Positions 14,381-23,319 of a stretch of 64,000 nucleotides of DNA are shown piece by piece (positions within the stretch are counted from its first letter, which is position 1; each line of letters starts with the position of its first letter). The position numbers and the translations under genes are program-made. The stretch lies in assembly GCA_030248225.1 (NCBI GenBank), contig JASANE010010198.1, positions 1 through 64,000 of the forward strand, in the 5' to 3' direction. The notes beneath the pieces were generated by a model. It made no database searches, was not told the origin of the DNA, and saw only the letters and a list, made by a program, of their open reading frames with translations. Source of the DNA: Trileptium ribeirensis (Eukaryota > Nematoda > Enoplea > Enoplida > Thoracostomopsidae).

Positions 14381-14697
14381 TGTGTTCGAAGTTGTATCAA
14401 CATATTGAAGATCGAAATAATATTAGCTACAATTGTCATCATTAGTTGACAGACAGTAAACATCATTTGAATAAGCTTACAGTTGAAACTTCGGTTAGCT
14501 AACTGAAGGGGATGAAGAAGAGGAAGCAGTTTGAAATGGAGATTCATGTTGCGGGCAGTTTAGTTGTTATATCGTTTAGTTGTTATATCATTTCGTTATT
14601 ATATAGTTTCGTTGTTATATCCGTATCTCGAAATTTGATAGAACGTAAAGTCTACGGGACCTATGAAGTTAAGAACATGAAGCCGGAAATTAATCAA
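14381..14697 (+). repeat. 5' LTR of BEL/Pao element
   Basis: Begins TGTGTTCG and is identical base for base, by eye, to 21583-21899. The last shared bases are AATCAA; the next two are CA here but AT after the 3' LTR, so the true LTR may be 319 bp ending in CA, with the 3' copy altered. The part at about 14557-14625 holds four or five imperfect repeats of a (A/C)GTTGTTATATC-like unit around a TATATAG, a plausible U3 promoter or enhancer region. Confidence 0.95.
14555..14626 (+). promoter_or_regulatory. Iterated U3 motif and TATA-like box in LTR
   Basis: Imperfect direct repeats of GTTGTTATATC spaced about 17 bp surround ATTATATAGTTTC. Repeated short motifs next to a TATA-like element are typical of LTR promoters. 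The same block recurs in the 3' LTR at 21757-21828. The transcription start is not determinable here. Confidence 0.4.
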
Positions 14698-14699
14698 CA

Positions 14700-14711
14700 T
14701 GGTGCCGCAAC
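14700..14711 (+). other. Primer-binding site (tRNA complement)
   Basis: TGGTGCCGCAAC lies 2 bp after the end of the shared LTR sequence. The leading TGG pairs with a tRNA 3' CCA end, as in other LTR elements. The priming tRNA is not assigned. Confidence 0.75.
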
Positions 14712-14801
14712 AAATAGGAAGAAGTAGGCGACTCTTATTTTGGAAATTTTCTAGAATTGCTAAGAATTAGCAATTCCAAAATCGAAACATTGATAGTAAT
14801 C

Positions 14802-17800
14802 ATGAGCGAAATATCAGCATTTCATCAACGTAAAGCTGTTAGAACTTCTGTTACGAAACTGTGCACAAAAGTCGAAGAATCTTGGACTAACCGAGAAACT
14901 GTAACTCCATCTTTAGACGCTTTACAAATGGACTTAAATAAATTAGGCATGTACGAAGTAGCCCTTAACAAACACGATTCAGTAATTTGGCCCACATTAC
15001 AACAACCAGATTATCAAGCAGATATTGATAGGTCAAGCGAATATCAAGAAAAAATATGGGAAACGCGCGCTAAAATAGAAGTAATGATCCAGCCGAAATC
15101 GAGTCTCGATAAACCAAAGTCGGATACTAACAGCTCGCACACAGAACGTGATCAAACAAATATTTGTATCGAAAGAACAGTAAAACTTCCTAAGTTAAAT
15201 CTGATACGATTCAATGGTGACCCCTTGAATTGGCAAGAATTCTGGGACTCTTTCGAATATACAGTTCATCTCAATGACAGCATCGAACCTTTCGCAAAAT
15301 TTCAGCATCTTAAGTCGCTTCTCGATGGAGAAGCAAAATTAGTTGTCGATGGCTTCAGACTTACCGTAGCTAATTATGAACCTGTAATTACATTGCTTAA
15401 GGAAAGATATGGTTCATCAGAGTACGCAATCTTTTCACATTTCGAAAAACTCTTGGCGTTGCACACCGCGACTATGGACGTTTCTAGTCTCCGAACGACG
15501 TATGATGAAACGGAGAAACACATTCGCAGTCTAGAGGCGCTAGGACTGCACGAAAATACTTTTGGTCAAGTCTTTTGCCCTATTATATTATCTAAGTTAC
15601 CCCGCTCGATTAGAGTTGAACTACATCGTAAAAATGCCAACAAACCTTGGCAACTGTCGGTCCTTCGCGAATTACTTAAAGATGAAATAACAGCAAGAAT
15701 AATGGGTGAATGGTCTTTACAAGACACTGAAAGACAAACTTGTATCAGTAGGCGAACAGTGCACGTAAAGGGAAAGCCATCGCATAACGATAGAAGTCCT
15801 GTTTCCACAGCTACGTTTCCCCACTCATCAAATTATATTAAAATGAATAATATAACATGTGCATTTTGCGGAGAACATCATTTTTCAGCCGAATGCAAAA
15901 AATATACTACACTAGGAGCCCGTAAATCTGCAATGCGAAGCGCCTGTTTTCGATGTTTAAGTCCGAGTCATATTGTGGCAAATTGTCCGCGCCCACCAAA
16001 ACCATGTTTCTTTTGTCAATCGAGAAACCATCACAGCAGTCTGTGTACAATAAAGTTTGGTACACCACGACCAGCATCCATGACGATTCAGGGAAACTAC
16101 AAATCGAATGTGAATAGATCTAAATCAATTTCACATAACAATACAATACAAGAAACACCCGCACAACAACTTAATACTGTTTCCAAAGGGTACGTTCATT
16201 TACAAACTGCGCTAGTTCAATTCGGCAATTATCACGTGCAAGCCCGACTGTTCTTCGACAACGGCAGCTCTCGAACGTATGTCACATCGGCGTTTTGTCG
16301 AGCAATGCGCCTCAAATCAAGTGGTACCGAATTGTTATCCAACGCTCGTTTCGAAGACATCCATCGACGATCAAAGAGTTACAAAATAGTTAAATTTCAA
16401 TTGCCATGCTTAGATGGTTCTAAAATTTCAATCAACGCATTGGTAACAAACACCATATGCTGCTCGATCAATCGAATTCCATTAGATGTCACAAAGTATC
16501 CAATGATAGGGAATGTCCAACTGGCCGATCCGATACCATTCGAAGAGGAAGAAGCAAATATAGATATACTTATCGGTAGCGATCATTATTATCAAATTGT
16601 CGACTCTGAAAGATTAAAGTTGGATGCAAATCTGTTTTTACTTCGATCTAAATTGGGATATCTTACAGCCGGCGTCAGCAATGATGCTGACGAAAGTTTC
16701 TCAACATCCGTTTCAACTATGTTTTTGTCATCGAATAACAACATCGCATATGATTCATGTGATATTGAACGATTTTGGTCATTTGAAGATGTTGGAATCA
16801 AAGACGATAGTTATATAAAGGATGACGAATTAGCACTTCAAAAATTTCACGAAACGGTACAGTTTGTAAACGGTCGATACGAAGTCGGTTGGCCATGGAA
16901 AGACGATTGCCAGAATTTACCGGACAACCGTTCTGTGGCTTTGAGTCGCTTGAAGTCTCTCATTGGCCATATAGGACTAGATAAACCTACAATGCAACTG
17001 TACGATTCAACTATCAAATCACAATTGGACCTGGGAATAATCGAAAAGGTTGAAACTGAATCATCTGTCAATCGGATTCACTATTTGCCACACCATTGCG
17101 TTATTAAACCCGATCGATCAACAACTAAATTAAGGATCGTTTATGATGCCTCTTCGAAAGTCAATCGATATGTGCCCAGCTTAAATGAATGTTTGCTTCG
17201 CGGTCCGGTATTTCTAAAAAATTTATGTGCAATGCTATTACGTTTTCGTATGCGGTCTATAGCATTAATAGCAGATATAGAGAAAGCGTTTCTCCAAATT
17301 GCAATTAGGCCGTGTGATCGAGATGTGACGAGATTTTTTTGGTTACATAATATTGAAAACCCAGTCACATTCGATAATATTGTTATATATCGATTTCGTA
17401 GGGTATTGTTTGGAATCGTTTCCAGTCCGTTCCTACTAGACGCAACAATAAAATTCCATTTGCTCAAAGAAAACAACTGGATTACAAACGATATTGCCAA
17501 CTCAATTTATGTTGACAACATAGTCAGCGGAGTTTCCAATATCAGTCAGGCGAAACAGTATTATGAACAAGCTAAAGCAATCTTTCGCGACGGGCTTAGT
17601 ATGAACATCAGAGAATGGCAATCTAATTCGAAAGAACTAATCGAACATATTCCAAAATCCGATATCTGTACCAGTCAAAACCCTAAGGTACTTGGAATGA
17701 TATGGGACAGTAAACGGGATACGCTAAGTGTGGTCAATCCTAGATGTTCTAGTGTAACGGTTGGTACTAAACGACACCTATTACAGGCAGCAGCTCGTGT

Positions 17801-20300
17801 TTTTGAACCTTTCGGTCTGTTCTCACCGATTGTTGTACGGGCTAAGCTTCTCATTCAGGAAACATGGAAAATTAAGTTAAAGTGGGATCAAAAACTACCC
17901 CAAATTTTGCTGGAATCTTGGAAGTTGGTTGCCTCAGACCTAGATCAGATAGCACAACATTCAATACCGCGAGTTTGCGCTAATTTAAACATAAACGGTA
18001 AGTACAATATACACTGCTTTTGTGATGCATCATCAAAGGCTTATGCGGCAGCGATTTACGTTCATGGCGACCATCAAACCCATAAACCCACACTCTTAAT
18101 GTGCAAGGTCAAACTGGCTCCTTTGAAGCCAGTAACAATATGCCGTTTAGAACTTATGGGTGTTGTTCTTGGCGTTCGTCTTACGAATTTTGTCAAAAGT
18201 TCGTTACCAGTAGAAACGAAATCCGTAACATTGTGGACAGATTCAAAATGTGTTTTGAATTGGTTAAATTCATCCAAAGTATTAACTGTCTTTGTTCGAA
18301 ATCGAATTCAAGAAATTAAGGGTTACGATGAATACGTTTATCGTTATGTACCTACGAAACTAAATCCAGCCGATATTGCTACTCGAGGAGCAACATTCGA
18401 TCATCTAGTATCTAACGGTCAATGGTGGCATGGTCCACAGTTTCTTCAGACACCGTGCAATACGTGGCCTTTAATGGATTCAGAAACCTGTAGTTGTTCG
18501 GATAATAATACGCAACATACAACAATGATTAGCGCAACCGTTGCAAAGTCATCCATATTCATTGACGTAGATCGGTTTAGTACTCTTGATAAATTGATTA
18601 GAGTTACCGCGTATTGTTTACGATTCATAAACGGTATGAAACATCAAGCCGTCCCAAATTCTTTGTCAGTGCTTCCAAAGGAAAGGTCAAAGGCACTTAA
18701 TCTTTGGATTCGAATGATTCAAAGCGAATCATTGCATCCTAGTCGATCGGATGATCAATATCGAATAATACAGGATATGAAACACCAATTAGATACTTTC
18801 ACAGATTCATCTGGAATCATTCGGTGCGGAGGACGCCTACGTGAAGCTGAATTAGCTGATGAGACAAAATTTCCAATATTGTTGCCGAAGAACCATGCGT
18901 TTAGCAAGTTGGTAATAAAGGATTGTCATGAGCGATGTTATCATTTGGGTACATCGCATACACTTGCAGAATTGCGCTGTAGGTTCTGGATACCGTGTGG
19001 ACGACAGCAGGTTATGAAGGTTCTTCGCCAGTGTTTAATATGTCGCAAATACTCCGGTGGAGCTTACAAAACTCCACCATTTGCTTCATTACCACAATTT
19101 CGCGTAACAAAAAACGATCCGTTTAGCTCCATCGGCATCGATTATTTAGGTCCCGTCATCGTTAAGTCCGATAATAGTAACGCAGAAAAAGCTTGGATCA
19201 TCTTATTTACATGTACCGTTACTCGAGCTGTGCACCTTGAATTAGTCATAAATATGACAACAAAACAATTCTTGTTAGCTCTGCGTAAATTTATGTCTAT
19301 TTACGGTAAACCGCTACTAGTAGTTTCAGATAATGCACGATATTTTAAGTTAGCGCATAACGTAATGACACGATTGTGGAATGAAATTGTTTCAAGTGAT
19401 GAAGTTTTGCGTTATGTACACAACAATAATATTGAATGGATTTTTATACCGGAATACTCTCCATGGATGGGAGGATTTTTCGAACGTTTAGTTAAGACTG
19501 TTAAAGAAGCAATGAAAAAAGTTTTAGGTAAAGCGCTAATTTCGTTTATTGAATTGCAAACAATTTTATACGAAATTTCCAATGTTGTTAATACGAGACC
19601 TTTAGTATATTCAGACACTGTGAGTGATCCTATTTTAACCCCAGCTCACCTTCTTGGGAAATTTCAAAATAAAAACTTTCCACCACTCCCTATACATAAC
19701 ACGGTTGACCCCAGCTACAACACACAAACAACTGCAAACAGCGCTGATATATTAGTAACATTTTGGAAACAACGGGAACGTATTTTAAACCAATTTTGGG
19801 ATGTATGGAAACGGTACTATTTGACTGCTTTGCGAGAATCTAAAGCCGTGGGATTTCCACATCGGGGTTCAAATGTTATGGAACCGAGTATCGGAAATGT
19901 TGTACTGATTCGCAGCAATGCACCGCGATGTCAGTGGAAAATTGGAACTATTATTAGTCACAAGTCATCTAGAGATGGTCACATTAGATCAGTTTTGTTA
20001 CGGTTGTCTTCGGGTAAAACTGTTCACAGACCGATCAAACTCTTATATCCACTAGAAATTGGTACCTGTAGTACAGCTAACGCTAACCAGTTTCCTGCGA
20101 ATCAGGAAACTATCGAACATTCTACTATTCGGAGTAATACAAGAAATAATCAGGATTTTTCTGCGAATCAGGAAATTCATGAATCTTTAAACTCGAGTGA
20201 TAAACATTCTGTTGCTCCCAGAAACCGAAACGCAGCTGTAAAGGCTCGCCTAAGTATTCAACAACAGTTACGAGAGTATAGTGACGCCGAGTCCGATTAG
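14802..20300 (+). CDS. BEL/Pao Gag-Pol polyprotein (PR, RT, RNase H, IN)
   Basis: One uninterrupted frame of 1832 codons from the first ATG (14802); the frame is open upstream to 14757 but without an ATG. Residue numbers count from that Met. The Gag part (about 128-290) is of DUF1759 type (FNGDPLNWQEFWDSF). Three zinc knuckles follow, starting at Cys353 (CX2CX3HX4C), Cys382 and Cys402 (both CX2CX4HX4C). The aspartic protease has DNGSS at Asp486. The RT covers about 741-1000, with ADIEKAF in motif A, but its active-site box reads YVDN (903-906) where YVDD is expected. RNase H keeps Asp1075, Glu1117, Asp1147 and Asp1191. The integrase has a His/Cys zinc-binding region and Asp1447, Asp1510 and Glu1561. 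A DUF5641-like tail (NVVLIR ... KLLYPLE) ends the protein. The product would assemble particles, copy the RNA to DNA and insert it. The only visible defect is the YVDN change. Confidence 0.95.
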   Translation: MSEISAFHQRKAVRTSVTKLCTKVEESWTNRETVTPSLDALQMDLNKLGMYEVALNKHDSVIWPTLQQPDYQADIDRSSEYQEKIWETRAKIEVMIQPKSSLDKPKSDTNSSHTERDQTNICIERTVKLPKLNLIRFNGDPLNWQEFWDSFEYTVHLNDSIEPFAKFQHLKSLLDGEAKLVVDGFRLTVANYEPVITLLKERYGSSEYAIFSHFEKLLALHTATMDVSSLRTTYDETEKHIRSLEALGLHENTFGQVFCPIILSKLPRSIRVELHRKNANKPWQLSVLRELLKDEITARIMGEWSLQDTERQTCISRRTVHVKGKPSHNDRSPVSTATFPHSSNYIKMNNITCAFCGEHHFSAECKKYTTLGARKSAMRSACFRCLSPSHIVANCPRPPKPCFFCQSRNHHSSLCTIKFGTPRPASMTIQGNYKSNVNRSKSISHNNTIQETPAQQLNTVSKGYVHLQTALVQFGNYHVQARLFFDNGSSRTYVTSAFCRAMRLKSSGTELLSNARFEDIHRRSKSYKIVKFQLPCLDGSKISINALVTNTICCSINRIPLDVTKYPMIGNVQLADPIPFEEEEANIDILIGSDHYYQIVDSERLKLDANLFLLRSKLGYLTAGVSNDADESFSTSVSTMFLSSNNNIAYDSCDIERFWSFEDVGIKDDSYIKDDELALQKFHETVQFVNGRYEVGWPWKDDCQNLPDNRSVALSRLKSLIGHIGLDKPTMQLYDSTIKSQLDLGIIEKVETESSVNRIHYLPHHCVIKPDRSTTKLRIVYDASSKVNRYVPSLNECLLRGPVFLKNLCAMLLRFRMRSIALIADIEKAFLQIAIRPCDRDVTRFFWLHNIENPVTFDNIVIYRFRRVLFGIVSSPFLLDATIKFHLLKENNWITNDIANSIYVDNIVSGVSNISQAKQYYEQAKAIFRDGLSMNIREWQSNSKELIEHIPKSDICTSQNPKVLGMIWDSKRDTLSVVNPRCSSVTVGTKRHLLQAAARVFEPFGLFSPIVVRAKLLIQETWKIKLKWDQKLPQILLESWKLVASDLDQIAQHSIPRVCANLNINGKYNIHCFCDASSKAYAAAIYVHGDHQTHKPTLLMCKVKLAPLKPVTICRLELMGVVLGVRLTNFVKSSLPVETKSVTLWTDSKCVLNWLNSSKVLTVFVRNRIQEIKGYDEYVYRYVPTKLNPADIATRGATFDHLVSNGQWWHGPQFLQTPCNTWPLMDSETCSCSDNNTQHTTMISATVAKSSIFIDVDRFSTLDKLIRVTAYCLRFINGMKHQAVPNSLSVLPKERSKALNLWIRMIQSESLHPSRSDDQYRIIQDMKHQLDTFTDSSGIIRCGGRLREAELADETKFPILLPKNHAFSKLVIKDCHERCYHLGTSHTLAELRCRFWIPCGRQQVMKVLRQCLICRKYSGGAYKTPPFASLPQFRVTKNDPFSSIGIDYLGPVIVKSDNSNAEKAWIILFTCTVTRAVHLELVINMTTKQFLLALRKFMSIYGKPLLVVSDNARYFKLAHNVMTRLWNEIVSSDEVLRYVHNNNIEWIFIPEYSPWMGGFFERLVKTVKEAMKKVLGKALISFIELQTILYEISNVVNTRPLVYSDTVSDPILTPAHLLGKFQNKNFPPLPIHNTVDPSYNTQTTANSADILVTFWKQRERILNQFWDVWKRYYLTALRESKAVGFPHRGSNVMEPSIGNVVLIRSNAPRCQWKIGTIISHKSSRDGHIRSVLLRLSSGKTVHRPIKLLYPLEIGTCSTANANQFPANQETIEHSTIRSNTRNNQDFSANQEIHESLNSSDKHSVAPRNRNAAVKARLSIQQQLREYSDAESD

Positions 20301-20304
20301 TTTC

Positions 20305-20322
20305 ATATACATTAATTTTCAG
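20305..20322 (+). promoter_or_regulatory. Possible splice acceptor ahead of ORF3
   Basis: A pyrimidine/T-rich run (attaattttc) ends in AG at 20321-20322, seven bases before the ORF3 ATG. It could let a spliced subgenomic RNA deliver ORF3, as happens for env genes of several LTR elements. The donor, expected in the 5' leader, was not identified, so this is inference. Confidence 0.35.
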
Positions 20323-20329
20323 AACAACA

Positions 20330-21481
20330 ATGCTCATTCATCGATGCTATTTTCGTGACAATCTTCCTTTATCGCGCTATTACAATAAACATTCAATTCG
20401 TATCAATCATCATGAATTTGGATCGATTGAGATAGCGACATGGTATTTGGTAATGAAAGCTGATCGACGACACAATATCGCGGATCAACTCGCATCTCAT
20501 AAACATTTCGCTAATAATCCGAGAGGAATACGTTCTTGGATTATTCAAAAGGGCGCTACACCGTCTTCCGTGTGGTTATTTAATTTAGACAAATTATATG
20601 AAACCGTTGGAGCTTATATATTGGCACAACCAGATAATCATATGGTGAAAGCGTTTCATTTATATATACAACAAACGAGTAACTACAGTCAACGTGACTA
20701 CGACTTTCGATTTTATGAATGCTCTGCCGCAGAGATGGTCATGTCGTGTGGATTTCGATATAATTCGCCAAAAATTGATGCAAACGAAGAACCACCAGGT
20801 CGGAACGTATGGGGAAAAATTGTTGGCAGGTTGTTTGAATCCTGGATGCAATCGAATATACAGATGCCTATGGACATTACGACGTTACTTGTTGGTAATG
20901 GCAAACCTCTCGGTTGTGGTTTTCCAAAAACTGTATTGATCTTATCTGATAGTATATGTCGTCAGGTTAAATCAATTCAAGGTGGCGAAGTGTGCAAGCG
21001 AGGGGGCGGCTGGTACCATCATCTTGGAGATATGATTGTGAACAACCACATTCGAATCCGAGATTACAAATATATTATCATCGTTTGTGGCGCTAACCTG
21101 TGCCGTACTGCCAATTATTGTGAATGGCAACGTTCATGGAATCGTCTTTATATACACTTAGTAAGTGCCTTTTCAAGTGAATCGAACACTCATGTTATCA
21201 TCAACTCACCAATTTGGCATCCGTCATTGGCTTACGTAAAAAGACATGGTAGATGGATCAAATCACTGGTTGAAGGTCTTCCGAACACTTATTTTGTAGA
21301 TTGGTCGAAACCGTCGAATTGCTTTATCGACAGTCATAGACAGATACGCGAAAATTTCTTTCATAGCGACAGATTTCACCTTAACCATAGAGGATTTGGA
21401 TTAATGTGGAATCGTTGGAGTCAGCGATATCCAGATCTGGAAGTCATTTATTATAAGATGTCTGCCGACCTTTACGCCTAA
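20330..21481 (+). CDS. ORF3 of BEL/Pao element, SGNH/GDSL hydrolase-like protein
   Basis: 383 codons, starting 29 bp after the gag-pol stop in another frame, inside the LTR boundaries. The N-terminal 200 residues are not recognised. The C-terminal part has the SGNH pattern in order: a hydrophobic strand then LSDS with Ser208 (block I, usually GDS), a Gly-rich GGGW (225-228, block II position), CGAN with Asn256 (block III, GxND-like), and DRFH with Asp347 and His350 (block V, DxxH). All four catalytic-type residues are therefore present. In this family they make an esterase or lipase-type serine hydrolase. There is no signal peptide or membrane segment, so it is not an ordinary envelope glycoprotein, although it occupies the env position. 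The intact frame in an element with identical LTRs argues that it is functional. Substrate and role are unknown; assignment rests on motif order only. Confidence 0.7.
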   Translation: MLIHRCYFRDNLPLSRYYNKHSIRINHHEFGSIEIATWYLVMKADRRHNIADQLASHKHFANNPRGIRSWIIQKGATPSSVWLFNLDKLYETVGAYILAQPDNHMVKAFHLYIQQTSNYSQRDYDFRFYECSAAEMVMSCGFRYNSPKIDANEEPPGRNVWGKIVGRLFESWMQSNIQMPMDITTLLVGNGKPLGCGFPKTVLILSDSICRQVKSIQGGEVCKRGGGWYHHLGDMIVNNHIRIRDYKYIIIVCGANLCRTANYCEWQRSWNRLYIHLVSAFSSESNTHVIINSPIWHPSLAYVKRHGRWIKSLVEGLPNTYFVDWSKPSNCFIDSHRQIRENFFHSDRFHLNHRGFGLMWNRWSQRYPDLEVIYYKMSADLYA

Positions 21482-21582
21482 TTGCTCGCTAGGGAATCTA
21501 GTCGAGATATTTCGTATTCAGGCTAACGAGTTTAGACCTGCTGTGTGGTGCCCATCCTGTGTTAAGCACTTGCCGTTGGGAG
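21482..21582 (+). other. 3' untranslated segment and weak purine tract before 3' LTR
   Basis: About 100 bp between the ORF3 stop and the LTR. The bases next to the LTR (cgttgggag) are only a short purine run, so the polypurine tract that should prime plus-strand synthesis is weak. Confidence 0.5.
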
Positions 21583-21899
21583 TGTGTTCGAAGTTGTATC
21601 AACATATTGAAGATCGAAATAATATTAGCTACAATTGTCATCATTAGTTGACAGACAGTAAACATCATTTGAATAAGCTTACAGTTGAAACTTCGGTTAG
21701 CTAACTGAAGGGGATGAAGAAGAGGAAGCAGTTTGAAATGGAGATTCATGTTGCGGGCAGTTTAGTTGTTATATCGTTTAGTTGTTATATCATTTCGTTA
21801 TTATATAGTTTCGTTGTTATATCCGTATCTCGAAATTTGATAGAACGTAAAGTCTACGGGACCTATGAAGTTAAGAACATGAAGCCGGAAATTAATCAA
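21583..21899 (+). repeat. 3' LTR of BEL/Pao element
   Basis: Identical to the 5' LTR over 317 bp. It is followed by AT and then TAATGGGTTATG, where R1 resumes (compare 43790-43800 in the empty copy). Confidence 0.95.
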
Positions 21900-21901
21900 A
21901 T

Positions 21902-22020
21902 TAATGGGTTATGTTTATTTTCTATAAAATGCTGTGGATTTGGTACAAAAATTGCGTATTTTTCTCGAATTTTTTGGACTAAAGCCCCAATAACGGTTGC
22001 TGAGAAAATGCAAGTATATA
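21902..22020 (+). repeat. R1 dispersed repeat, right half
   Basis: From gggttatgtttattttc through ctcgaattt it is identical to 43794-43860. Beyond that the two copies are alignable but diverged to about 22010 and 43900. The first four bases (TAAT) are the right copy of the target duplication. Confidence 0.85.
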
Positions 22021-22585
22021 ACCGCGGCCTCTTGAACGTTTGACACAGGTTTCGAGGTCCTCCTCTATATCAGTACCAATACAATATCGTACAACTTAGT
22101 CGTTGATTGAATAAGTTGTTAGTTTTTGGCTGGATGATTTCTTAAAATTCTAAACTTTTCATGCGTAACTGTTTTTGTTTCATGACTGACTGGTTTATAT
22201 ATTTGGACAAAAACTGTAAGACTGTCATAGTTCGGTTGAAGAAGTCAAATCTCAATCAATAAATCACATTGCGCGTAGATCATTGAATTCACTGCTGTGT
22301 TACCAGGTGAAATATATGCGTTTAAGACTGTCGAACGTTACAGTATAAACAAATGAACACGGAACAATCCTTAATTAATCAATTTGTCGTTGCTGAGCGG
22401 AATATGTTGAACAGAATCCTACGTATGATTGACAAGCACCATTTTGATACCAGAGGTCGTGTCAGATACAAAGACATCCGAAATTATATATTGTAACGTT
22501 TATTGTGGGTATATTAGTCAAATCGTTGTTTTCAGTAGGTTTGCACGTAGGACAAGAAGAGACCGTCGTATCGCAATGAACAATA
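22020..22585. other. Gene-free stretch
   Basis: No frame above 110 codons and no motif. Nothing recognised. Confidence 0.4.
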
Positions 22586-22589
22586 TCAG

Positions 22590-22955
22590 TTTAACCCGAC
22601 CCGGCGAGCTCGTACCACTACCCAACCCGACCCTACCCAAGCTGAGCCGACCAGACGAGCTCGTAACCCTAGCCAACCCGACCCTAGTCAAACCGACACG
22701 ACGAGCTTGTAACCCTAGCCAACGCGACCCTAGCCAAACCGGGCCGAACCTACCAGACTAGACTAGACAGCCTAGACAAACCGACCCTAGCCCAACGACC
22801 GTAGGCAAACCGACCCGACCACACGAACTCGTAACCCTAGCCAATCAGACTCTAGCCAAACCCAACAGACCAGACGAGCCCGTAACCCTAGTCATCCGGA
22901 CCTACACAACCTGACCCTTCTTAAATCCACCCGGTCGGACAAGAAAATAATCCGA
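22590..22955 (+). repeat. Degenerate GC-rich tandem repeat (gaccctagccaaacc type)
   Basis: About seven decayed units, each with cgacgagctcgtaaccctag followed by ccaacccgaccctagcc-like text, spaced 50-65 bp. It is much more GC-rich than its surroundings and shares words such as gggccgaacc with the block at 53870-54265. The short frame through it (22429-22761) is a by-product of the repeat. Confidence 0.75.
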
Positions 22956-23154
22956 TAAGCGGATATCAAAAAACCTGAACTATTACTCTCAATTAGGCTG
23001 TGTTTGGGTGTTCAACCAGTGTTTAACATTGAACACTGCGCGGCGACAACGTGAATAACGTCGCAACAGTATTGTTTACAGGTGCTGCTACTTCGAATAT
23101 ATACCCTTTCAACGTAGTTTTCACAGCCCGTAATTCAATGCGCTACCCTAACGC

Positions 23155-23310
23155 ATATATTGTGAAGCCTTACCTAAACCCGACTTAGCCTAAGCTAAAG
23201 GTCCCTATATGAGCCAAATACGAAGTCCAAGTCTATGTCGAACTTCCCCTCTTATGTTGCTCATTTTCCAAACGATATAGCTCCCTGTCCCTAAAGGTGA
23301 CTTGGGCCGT
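23155..23310 (-). mobile_element. Partial copy of the CTTAGGCTTA MITE family
   Basis: In reverse it carries the family words gacttagcctaagctaa, atatgagcca and the end ccctaaaggtgac...ggccg, but it lacks a clear second end. Confidence 0.55.
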
Positions 23311-23319
23311 GAAAATTAA

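Larger units (their letters stand above)
14381..21899 (+). mobile_element. Complete BEL/Pao LTR retrotransposon with an extra third gene
   Basis: A 7.5-kb unit has two LTRs that are identical over 317 bp, a PBS, one gag-pol frame in the order Gag, PR, RT, RNase H, IN, and a separate downstream frame. Domain order and sequence signatures (DUF1759-type Gag, DUF1758-type protease, Peptidase_A17-like segment, DUF5641-like C-terminus) are those of BEL/Pao and not Gypsy or Copia. It sits inside repeat R1; the uninterrupted R1 copy at 43.5 kb shows the empty site. A TAAT flanks both sides (14377-14380 and 21902-21905), consistent with a 4-5 bp target duplication. Identical LTRs indicate very recent integration. 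Confidence 0.96.

Noticed and set aside
14512..14727. 71-codon frame with a hydrophobic segment in the 5' LTR (and its extension in the 3' LTR)
   Set aside because: LTR sequence with iterated promoter motifs; the ends differ between the two LTR contexts and it has no family match.
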